Both the position numbers and the translations under genes were made by a program. This document shows positions 14,968 to 21,167 of a stretch of 21,167 nucleotides of DNA, piece after piece; the stretch's first letter is position 1, and each line of letters begins with the position of its first letter. The notes beneath the pieces were generated by a model. That model saw only the letters and a program-made list of their open reading frames with translations. It was not told the origin of the DNA and did not search any database. Source of the stretch: an uncultured Arcobacter sp. (lineage in GTDB: Bacteria > Campylobacterota > Campylobacteria > Campylobacterales > Arcobacteraceae); assembly GCA_937860115.1 (NCBI GenBank), contig CALMBI010000238.1:1-21167 (forward strand), in the 5' to 3' direction.

Positions 14968-15654
14968 ATGAAAAAAGCGACAAAAAAAGATATAGAATTT
15001 ATAAGAGACTATTTTTTAAAGCACTATAGTGGGATGGTCACTGAGTTAGAATTTAGAAACGATTATGAACTTCTCATTGCTATTATCCTTTCAGCTCAAT
15101 GTACCGATAAGCGTGTCAATATGATTACGCCTGCTCTTTTTGAAGCATTTCCATCTCCAAAAGCATTAGCAATCGCAAATCTTGATGATGTAAAAGAGTA
15201 TCTTAAAACATGTAGTTTTTTTAATAATAAAGCAGAAAATATTATTAAAATGGCACAGTCTGTTGTTGCTATGCATGATGGAAAGATCCCCCATGAACAC
15301 GCAAAACTTATCAAACTTGCTGGAGTTGGAAATAAAACAGCAAATGTGTTTTTAATAGAAGCAGATGGTGCAAATTTGATGGCTGTAGATACTCATGTAT
15401 TTAGAGTATCACATAGATTAGGGCTTAGCAGTGCAAAAACAGTAGAAGCGACTGAGGCTGATCTTGTCAAAAAACTCAAAGATGATCTTCATATTTTTCA
15501 TCAAGCTATGGTTTTATTTGGTAGATATAAATGCAAAGCAGTTGCCCCAATGTGTGATGGGTGTGAGCTTAAAGTTGTATGTAAGAGTGATGGTAGGTTT
15601 GGTGTTGATGGAAAAAATGATACAAAACCAAAAAAGAAAAAACAAGAGGCGTAA
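14968..15654 (+). CDS. nth: Endonuclease III (DNA glycosylase/AP lyase)
   Basis: The 228-residue product is the base-excision repair enzyme that removes oxidised pyrimidines and cuts the abasic site. The helix-hairpin-helix LIKLAGVGNKTANVF contains the catalytic lysine K123, and VDTHVFR contains the catalytic aspartate D141; the 18-residue spacing equals that of K120 and D138 in E. coli. The C-terminal iron-sulfur motif is C-x6-C-x2-C-x5-C in CKAVAPMCDGCELKVVC. A lysine-rich tail of about 20 residues follows. The start fits the family's N-terminal length even though no Shine-Dalgarno is present. It is the first gene of a five-gene unit; in Helicobacter and Campylobacter I recall ddl, not nth, before the hydrolase-murF pair. 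Confidence 0.95.
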   Translation: MKKATKKDIEFIRDYFLKHYSGMVTELEFRNDYELLIAIILSAQCTDKRVNMITPALFEAFPSPKALAIANLDDVKEYLKTCSFFNNKAENIIKMAQSVVAMHDGKIPHEHAKLIKLAGVGNKTANVFLIEADGANLMAVDTHVFRVSHRLGLSSAKTVEATEADLVKKLKDDLHIFHQAMVLFGRYKCKAVAPMCDGCELKVVCKSDGRFGVDGKNDTKPKKKKQEA

Positions 15655-16383
15655 GTGGCAGTTAAAAAAATAGTGTATAAAAATCATGATTTTGAAATAA
15701 ATTATGAGATAATCAATCCTCAAATAAGTGAAAATAATATAGTTTTTTTGCACGGTTGGGGAAGTAATAAAGAGGTTATGAAAAGTGGATTTGCTTCAAA
15801 ATTAAACAATTTTAAGCATATCTATATCGATATGCCAGGATTTGGTAAAAGTCCAAATGAAGTTGTACTTACAACGTATGATTATAGTGAAATAATGAAA
15901 CTATTTTTTGCTTCATTAGAGATCGATTATCATCAAATAACTATTGTAGGTCATAGCTTTGGTGGAAAAGTTGCAACATATTTATCTCCAAAAAATCTGA
16001 TTTTATTAAGTACTGCTGGGATAGTGGAAGAGAAATCAACAAAAGTAAAAACAAAAATCAAGTTAGCAAAATTAGCAAATGCTTTGGGTGTTTCATTTTT
16101 TTCAAAACTGTTTCGAAGTAAAGATGTCAATACGATGAGTGAAGTGATGTATGGGACGTTTAAAAATGTAGTAGATGAAGATTTTAGAAATCAATTTGCT
16201 TCATACAACGGAAATGCACTTATTTTTTGGGGTATTAACGACACAGCTACAAGTCTTAAAAGTGGAGAAAAAATCCATCAACTTATCAAAAATAGTCAAT
16301 TTTTCCCACTAGATGGGGACCATTATTTTTTCTTAAAAAACAGTGATACAATAGAACAAATCTTAAAGGACAATATCAAATGA
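15655..16383 (+). CDS. Alpha/beta-hydrolase
   Basis: The 242-residue product has the alpha/beta-hydrolase fold: oxyanion segment FLHGWGSN (32-38), DMPGFGKS (59-66), nucleophile elbow GHSFGG with S101, acid residue candidate D196 (GINDTA) and histidine H223 (DGDHYFF). It is probably a soluble esterase or peptidase-like hydrolase of unknown substrate. The start is GTG directly after the nth stop codon, supported by AGAGG at 15645-15649. Its TGA overlaps the ATG of murF by four bases. A hydrolase coupled to murF is, from memory, a standing arrangement in Campylobacterota (HP0739-HP0740 in H. pylori), which hints at a role in cell-wall precursor metabolism; this is inference. Confidence 0.88.
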   Translation: MAVKKIVYKNHDFEINYEIINPQISENNIVFLHGWGSNKEVMKSGFASKLNNFKHIYIDMPGFGKSPNEVVLTTYDYSEIMKLFFASLEIDYHQITIVGHSFGGKVATYLSPKNLILLSTAGIVEEKSTKVKTKIKLAKLANALGVSFFSKLFRSKDVNTMSEVMYGTFKNVVDEDFRNQFASYNGNALIFWGINDTATSLKSGEKIHQLIKNSQFFPLDGDHYFFLKNSDTIEQILKDNIK

Positions 16384-17816
16384 TGCAATATTTTGAAATT
16401 TTTACCAATATCTTGTTACTGATCTCTCTTGGTTGGTATTTAATAACAAATCTTCAATGGTATAACTATAAACTAGAACGAGTGATCCTAAAACATCATA
16501 AACAACAATGGCACATCATCTATTTTGTGACACCTATTGTTCTTTTTTATCTCCTTGACTTTCTCTATTTTGCGATCTATTTTTATTTATTGCATTTAAG
16601 TGCATTTTATCTTTGGAATAAAAATCTTTCAAAAGCTCTTGTAATAACATCACGAGTGAAAAGATTTTTTGGAATCTTATTTGGATTTACATTTGTTGTT
16701 GATGGACTTTGCTTTTTAAGTGAAGAGTGCCATTATGGCGTTTTTATAGTGCTTCTTGGGACTTATGCAGTGACTACTCTTATGGAAAAAATGTTTTTTA
16801 TCAGTTATAAACATAAAGCAAAACAAAGATTAAAAACATTGAATAATCTTACTACTGTAGCTATAACGGCATCTTATGGAAAAACATCGATCAAAAACTA
16901 TCTCTATCAAGTGCTTAGAAAAAATTTTGTAGTGTATATGACGCCTCGAAGTGTTAATACAATCGGTGGACTTTGTAAAGATGTAAACGATGACCTTCCT
17001 TATGATACTGAAGTTTATATCGCAGAAGCAGGTGCTAGAGAAAAAGGTGATATCGAAGAGATCACGATGTTTTTAGAGCCTGAATATGTGATCATTGGAA
17101 GTGTAGGGGAACAGCATATTGAGTATTTTAAAACAATTGACAATATTATCCATACAAAAATGGAAATTTTAAAATCACCAAAGCTTATCCATGGATTTGT
17201 ACATGATAGCGTTCCAATTTTAGAGTATCCTACAATCACAAAATTTCCAAACAATCTTTTTATCACAAGAAGTGATCTTAATGGTATCTGGTTTGATATC
17301 GATATTGATGGAAAAGTGGAACATTTTCATGCGCCAGTGCTTGGAAGTTTTAATGCTATTAATCTTACTGCTGTTATTTTAGTAGCTCATAAACTTGGAA
17401 TGGATATCGAAGAGATTAAAATTGCACTTCATAATATTAAGCCAGTTGATCACAGACTTCACCTCTCAAAAGTAAATGGTAAAGTGATACTTGATGATAG
17501 TTTTAATGGAAATCTTGAAGGGATGCTAGAAGCTGTCAAAATCTCATCTACTTATGATGGAAGAAAAGTGATTATCACTCCTGGAATAGTTGAAAGTACG
17601 GATGTTGCCAATATCAAATTAGCTCAAGCAATTGATGAAGTGTTTGATATCGCTATCATCACAGGTTCAATAAATCAACAAGTGCTCAATAATTATATAA
17701 GAAAAGCTCATGTAGTGATTTTAAAAGATAAATCTGAGATGGAAATTTGTTTACTTGAAAATACACAAATTGGTGATTTGATCCTTTTTGCAAATGATGC
17801 ACCGAATTTTATATAG
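16380..17816 (+). CDS. murF: MurF-like UDP-MurNAc-tripeptide:D-Ala-D-Ala ligase with membrane N-terminus
   Basis: The 478-residue product has the Mur ligase central and C-terminal domains. The ATP-binding loop is ITASYGKTSIKN (K168), EAGAREKGDI (about 219-228) follows, NAINLTAVILVAHKLG is the ribose and base region, DHRLH is at about 360, and DDSFNGNLEGM (372-382) matches the MurF/MurE DDxYNxNP motif. MurF adds D-Ala-D-Ala to UDP-MurNAc-tripeptide, the last cytoplasmic step of precursor synthesis. The first 150 residues, where canonical MurF holds the UDP-substrate-binding domain, are instead hydrophobic with four to five predicted transmembrane segments (about 5-25, 45-80, 92-112, 118-140). 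It overlaps the hydrolase by four bases. A MurE-like or other Mur ligase role is the alternative. Confidence 0.85.
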   Translation: MMQYFEIFTNILLLISLGWYLITNLQWYNYKLERVILKHHKQQWHIIYFVTPIVLFYLLDFLYFAIYFYLLHLSAFYLWNKNLSKALVITSRVKRFFGILFGFTFVVDGLCFLSEECHYGVFIVLLGTYAVTTLMEKMFFISYKHKAKQRLKTLNNLTTVAITASYGKTSIKNYLYQVLRKNFVVYMTPRSVNTIGGLCKDVNDDLPYDTEVYIAEAGAREKGDIEEITMFLEPEYVIIGSVGEQHIEYFKTIDNIIHTKMEILKSPKLIHGFVHDSVPILEYPTITKFPNNLFITRSDLNGIWFDIDIDGKVEHFHAPVLGSFNAINLTAVILVAHKLGMDIEEIKIALHNIKPVDHRLHLSKVNGKVILDDSFNGNLEGMLEAVKISSTYDGRKVIITPGIVESTDVANIKLAQAIDEVFDIAIITGSINQQVLNNYIRKAHVVILKDKSEMEICLLENTQIGDLILFANDAPNFI

Positions 17817-17825
17817 AGTAGTTTG

Positions 17826-18323
17826 ATGGAAAGATTGTATGCACCTTGGAGAACAGAATATGTTTCTACACAAAGTGAAAAGATAGAGGGGTGTGTTTTT
17901 TGTCATATTGTAAACCATCCGACAAAAGATGAAGAACTTGGAGTTCTATGGAGAGAGGAGGAGTTTTTTATCGTGATGAATAAATACCCTTACAGCCCTG
18001 GGCATTTTATGATTATTCCAAATTTTCATACTGATAAATTAGAAGAGCTTGATCCAGCAGTTTGGGCAAAAATGAGTCTATTCGCTCAAAAAGGTGTGAA
18101 GCTTCTTAAAGATACTTTGAATGCTCAGGGTGTGAATATGGGGATGAATCTTGGATGGGTAGCAGGTGCTGGGATCGCTGAACATATACATCTGCATTTG
18201 GTTCCAAGATGGAAAGGGGACACAAACTTTATTACATCGATTGGAGAAACAAGGGTCTATAGTACAGATTTTGTAAAGATCTACAAACGTTTAAAAGAAA
18301 AATCAAGTGAGTATTTTGGATGA
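17826..18323 (+). CDS. HIT family hydrolase
   Basis: The 165-residue product is a histidine-triad protein, a nucleotidyl hydrolase or transferase acting on dinucleoside polyphosphates or nucleotide conjugates. The triad is AEHIHLHLVPRW with H120, H122 and H124. The N-terminal GCVFC (C23, C26), after LYAPWRTEYV, resembles the zinc-binding pair of the Ap4A phosphorylase-like HIT branch. The start is the ATG at 17826; a TTG one codon earlier is possible. It follows murF by nine bases and its TGA overlaps the mobB start by four (ATGA). In H. pylori I recall a HIT gene directly after murF (HP0741), so the position is probably conserved. Confidence 0.93.
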   Translation: MERLYAPWRTEYVSTQSEKIEGCVFCHIVNHPTKDEELGVLWREEEFFIVMNKYPYSPGHFMIIPNFHTDKLEELDPAVWAKMSLFAQKGVKLLKDTLNAQGVNMGMNLGWVAGAGIAEHIHLHLVPRWKGDTNFITSIGETRVYSTDFVKIYKRLKEKSSEYFG

Positions 18324-18811
18324 AAAGACTAGCTGTAGCATTTACTGGTCCATCAAATAGTGGGAAAACAACTACTATTATTAGTGTTGCTTTACTTTTA
18401 AGAGCAAAAGGCTTTAAAGTTGCCATAGTTAAGCACGATCCAGGAGACAAAACAATATTTGATAAAGAGGGAAAAGATAGCCATAAATTTACTCAAACAG
18501 GTTCAGATGTTGTTGTAGTTTCACCAACAAGAACAACACTCTTTAAGCAAGAAACATCATCTATAAAGACAATTGCAGAACTTTTTGGAGATTTTGATTA
18601 CATGTTGGTTGAAGGGTTAAAAACGATACCTCTTCCAAGAATTGCTATTTTTAGAAATGAGTTGGATCCAAAATATTTTGATATCAGTGATGCGATTGCA
18701 ACAGATGGTAGTATAAACAAAGTTGATATTCCTCAAAATTCGATCCATCTAGATATGAATAATCATCAAGCACTCATTGATTGGATTGATCAATATTCAG
18801 TTAAGATTTAA
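18320..18811 (+). CDS. mobB: Molybdopterin-guanine dinucleotide biosynthesis protein MobB
   Basis: The 163-residue product is a P-loop GTPase of the MobB family, an accessory protein in joining GMP to molybdopterin. The Walker A motif is GPSNSGKTT (10-18). KVAIVKHDPGDKT (about 34-46) and HKFTQTGSDVVVVSP (about 55-69) are typical MobB segments, with LVEGLK (about 96-101) as the Walker B-like region. Its presence implies the cell makes bis-MGD enzymes such as nitrate or formate reductases, consistent with a respiratory Campylobacterota. It overlaps the HIT gene by four bases and is the last gene of the nth unit; a new promoter follows at once. Confidence 0.93.
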   Translation: MKRLAVAFTGPSNSGKTTTIISVALLLRAKGFKVAIVKHDPGDKTIFDKEGKDSHKFTQTGSDVVVVSPTRTTLFKQETSSIKTIAELFGDFDYMLVEGLKTIPLPRIAIFRNELDPKYFDISDAIATDGSINKVDIPQNSIHLDMNNHQALIDWIDQYSVKI

Positions 18812-18821
18812 AATGTTTTGT

Positions 18822-18827
18822 TATAAT
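18822..18827 (+). promoter_or_regulatory. Probable promoter of the mepK-ldtD pair (-10 TATAAT)
   Basis: TTGTTATAATAAATA carries a perfect TATAAT just 10 bases after the mobB stop. A start site near 18834 would give a leader of about 42 bases, including the Shine-Dalgarno GGAGA at 18864-18868, eight bases ahead of the ATG at 18876. A second hexamer, TACAAT at 18858-18863, lies too close to the Shine-Dalgarno to be the better choice. Confidence 0.55.
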
Positions 18828-18875
18828 AAATACCTATTTCAAAGTTTATACAAATAATACAATGGAGAGAAATTA

Positions 18876-19466
18876 ATGAATAGCAAGAAACAATCACATA
18901 CAATGATCAATCGTAGAGATTTTTTAAAAATATCGTCATTATTAGTTGGTACAGGTATGCTATCAAATGTGCATGCAAAAAAAATAGACATAGAAAAATT
19001 ATTCGCTATTAAAAAGCCTTCCAAATCACTCAAACTTTATAATATTAACTCAAAAGAATCTTTAAAAGTAGAATTTTATACAAATGGTAAATATAATAAA
19101 AATGGACTGCATGAAATCTATAAATTTATGTCAGATAAACGAAGTGGAGAAGTGGCAAAAATTGATAATTCATTGATTGAAAGTATATATCATTTGCAAC
19201 AAAAATTAGATATTGATGAACCTATATCTATTTTATCTGGGTATAGATCAGTAAAAACAAACAATAAAATGGCAAAAAAATCAAAAGGTGTATCAAAAGA
19301 TAGTTACCATACGAAAGGGATGGCTGTTGATGTTTTTGTGAAAGATATGTCGATTCATCATCTTCACGATGTTATACAAGATATTCACACTGGTGGAATA
19401 GGATATTATCCAAGCTCTGGATTTGTTCATATGGATGTTGGTCCAGTTCGAAACTGGATTGGATAA
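18876..19466 (+). CDS. Tat-exported DUF882/peptidase M15 family protein, MepK(YcbK)-like
   Basis: The 196-residue product starts with a twin-arginine signal, NRRDFLKIS (12-20), a hydrophobic stretch and a probable cleavage site after NVHA (A34), so it should be exported folded to the periplasm. The mature part has the M15/YcbK zinc site: SGYRS (about 121-125), H145 and D152 in SYHTKGMAVDV, and H185 in FVHMDVG. E. coli YcbK (MepK) is a murein endopeptidase that cuts 3-3 cross-links. The next gene encodes a YcbB/LdtD-like transpeptidase that makes such links, and ycbB and ycbK are also neighbours in E. coli. A later ATG at 18903 would still keep the Tat motif, but the Shine-Dalgarno favours 18876. 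Confidence 0.88.
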   Translation: MNSKKQSHTMINRRDFLKISSLLVGTGMLSNVHAKKIDIEKLFAIKKPSKSLKLYNINSKESLKVEFYTNGKYNKNGLHEIYKFMSDKRSGEVAKIDNSLIESIYHLQQKLDIDEPISILSGYRSVKTNNKMAKKSKGVSKDSYHTKGMAVDVFVKDMSIHHLHDVIQDIHTGGIGYYPSSGFVHMDVGPVRNWIG

Positions 19467-19498
19467 TCTAATTTTTTAGGTAGATATATTATAAATTA

Positions 19499-21109
19499 AT
19501 GAAAAAAATCATTTTACTTCTTAATGTTATTCTTATAGCTATTGGTGGTGCTTATTTTTATAAACAATATAAATTTGAGCACAGATTTGATAAATTACTT
19601 CTATGTGAAAATAAAAATTATTTAGATGATACTTATTTTACGAAACGATTATTAAATGTTGAAAAAACAAAAGAGTTTTATGAAAATTATTGTAAAAACG
19701 AAAAATCATTAGGGTGGTTTAATAGTGATCTTTTTATGAAATCTATTGGATATGAACTTGTTGAAGCGATCGAGGAGTCTTATAATCATGGTTTTGACAA
19801 AGAAAAATACAATCTAAAACAGATAAAAGAGGATATAAAAAAATATACAAATACAAAAGAGTTTCCATCGTATGAAGAAGAAGCGAAAGAAGCAATTAAA
19901 CTAGATATGTTATTAACAGATGCCTATATTGCATTATTTAACGATAGTTATTATGGCCTTACAGATTGGAAAAAGTATAAAAAATTTCAACATCAATACA
20001 ATAAAGAATACACTCTTGAGGCTCAAGAAAAAAGAAAACAAAAACTTCTTGATTTGAATCTTTCTATTGAAGAACTTACGGATGAGCCATTGCCAAAATT
20101 TGAGTGGGAGAAGCCAGCGAAACCTCTGAGAGATCCTGCTAACGAATTAGTAGAAACTCTTAAAAATGGTGAAGTTTATCAATCACTTAATGCTCTTCAT
20201 CCTGATATCAAAGAATATAAAAAATTAGTTTCATTTTTAAAAGAATTACGAAAAAATCCAAATGATAATAGATTAAAAATAAACAAAATTCTTATTAATC
20301 TTGAAAGATTTAGATGGATTGTTGGTGATTATGATAAAAGTGAAAAGTCTATTGTGGTTAATATTCCATCTTTTACTTTACATGTATTAGAAAGTGGAGA
20401 GAAAACTTGGAGCATGAGGGTGATAGTTGGTAAACCAAAAAGACCAACACCTATTTTAGAGGGTGAACTGACACATGCTACTCTTAATCCATATTGGACG
20501 GCACCACCTACGATTATTCGAGAAGATATGATGAAAAAAGCAGATAAAATGTCTGAGTATCTTGCATCACACAATATGAAACTTTTTAAAGTAGTAAATG
20601 ATAAAAAAATTGAAGTAAAAGCTGATGATATTAATTGGACAATCTATAAAGATGCTAAGAAAATACCATTTGTTTTTAGATCTGAACCTGGAGTTGATAA
20701 CCCTCTTGGTGTTATTAAATTTACATTTCCCAATAAATATTCAGTTTATATGCATGATACTGATAAAAGACAATATTTTGCTGAGTCATACAGAGCATTT
20801 AGTTCTGGTTGTGTAAGACTTCATGAACCAAAAAAACTTTTTTCATATCTAATTGGTGCGAGTGAAGATATCAATTTAAGTGACTATAATTCAAAAAATA
20901 AACCAGAATATGGTGTAAATCTCAAATCAAAATTTCCTGTGGTATTTAGATATATGACTGCAGGTGTGAGTAAAGATGGTAGATTAGAATTTTATGATGA
21001 TATTTACGGATATGATGGGAATCATATCAAAGCGATCAAGGGTTATGAGAAGATTTTTGATACAAATCATATCTCATCACCAATCAAGATACCTGAAAAA
21101 TATTTATAA
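19499..21109 (+). CDS. L,D-transpeptidase, YcbB/LdtD-like
   Basis: The 536-residue product has an N-terminal membrane anchor (about 4-22), a helical Glu/Lys-rich scaffold region, the NLERFRWI segment typical of YcbB proteins (about 266-273), and a YkuD catalytic domain (about 283-460). The active site is H419 (YMHDT) and C438 within SSGCVRLHEP, with R440. These enzymes form 3-3 (mDAP-mDAP) cross-links or attach other groups to peptidoglycan in the periplasm. It is somewhat shorter than E. coli YcbB (615 residues). It follows the MepK-like gene after 32 bases. There is no good Shine-Dalgarno before the ATG; AT-rich hexamers at 19485-19492 (TATATT, TATTAT) could give a second, nearly leaderless transcript. 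No further gene is visible after 21109. Confidence 0.92.
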   Translation: MKKIILLLNVILIAIGGAYFYKQYKFEHRFDKLLLCENKNYLDDTYFTKRLLNVEKTKEFYENYCKNEKSLGWFNSDLFMKSIGYELVEAIEESYNHGFDKEKYNLKQIKEDIKKYTNTKEFPSYEEEAKEAIKLDMLLTDAYIALFNDSYYGLTDWKKYKKFQHQYNKEYTLEAQEKRKQKLLDLNLSIEELTDEPLPKFEWEKPAKPLRDPANELVETLKNGEVYQSLNALHPDIKEYKKLVSFLKELRKNPNDNRLKINKILINLERFRWIVGDYDKSEKSIVVNIPSFTLHVLESGEKTWSMRVIVGKPKRPTPILEGELTHATLNPYWTAPPTIIREDMMKKADKMSEYLASHNMKLFKVVNDKKIEVKADDINWTIYKDAKKIPFVFRSEPGVDNPLGVIKFTFPNKYSVYMHDTDKRQYFAESYRAFSSGCVRLHEPKKLFSYLIGASEDINLSDYNSKNKPEYGVNLKSKFPVVFRYMTAGVSKDGRLEFYDDIYGYDGNHIKAIKGYEKIFDTNHISSPIKIPEKYL

Positions 21110-21167
21110 TTTTATTTGGAGGCTATTTTAAATAGTTTTCTAAATAGTGCTTGAAATACGAAATTTT

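Noticed and set aside
21123..21139. CTATT/AATAG hairpin followed by TTTT after the L,D-transpeptidase gene
   Set aside because: A five-pair A/T-rich stem is too weak to call a terminator, and the window ends 28 bases later.
1..21167. CRISPR arrays, insertion sequences, prophage or transfer signatures
   Set aside because: No evenly spaced repeats, transposase, integrase, or run of genes with foreign composition is visible; the genes are vertically inherited housekeeping types.

Overview
The window is a low-GC, gene-dense piece of a bacterial chromosome. Gene content and order point to Campylobacterota (Epsilonproteobacteria), probably a free-living lineage such as Arcobacteraceae or Sulfurimonadaceae; the genus cannot be fixed from this sequence. 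Supporting signs are an HP0268-like small gene next to miaB and a DUF374 acyltransferase, a small alpha/beta-hydrolase coupled to a membrane-anchored MurF, -10-only promoters of the TATAAT/TACAAT type without a clear -35, and heavy use of AGA for arginine. I see no mobile element, CRISPR array, rRNA or tRNA.

Layout: (1) 1-268, a non-coding region with a promoter and a structured leader. (2) 269-3193, the alpha ribosomal operon rpmJ-rpsM-rpsK-rpsD-rpoA-rplQ, closed by a strong intrinsic terminator at 3211-3245. (3) 3267-9528, a rightward unit dnaE-surE-(87-aa protein)-psd-SDR with touching or overlapping genes. (4) 9543-14853, a leftward five-gene unit read from its promoter as HP0268-like, miaB, DUF374 acyltransferase, a one-TM protein resembling a PilM/PilN/PilO (GspL-like) fusion, and a B12-binding radical SAM protein. 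(5) 14854-14967, a divergent promoter region. (6) 14968-18811, a rightward unit nth-hydrolase-murF-HIT-mobB with overlapping or nearly touching genes. (7) 18822-21109, a Tat-exported MepK-like (DUF882) peptidase followed by a YcbB/LdtD-like L,D-transpeptidase.

Most genes are core housekeeping: translation, replication, phospholipid synthesis, tRNA modification, base-excision repair, peptidoglycan precursor ligation and molybdenum cofactor. The points that most merit a second look are: the alpha-operon leader, where one CAACTC segment can pair with either of two GAGTTG segments, giving mutually exclusive hairpins; the unnamed 535-aa membrane protein; the MurF homologue whose N-terminal part is made of membrane helices; the apparently leaderless nth transcript; and the adjacent pair of predicted 3-3 cross-link making and cutting enzymes. 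I found no clear evidence of a wholly new multi-gene system.
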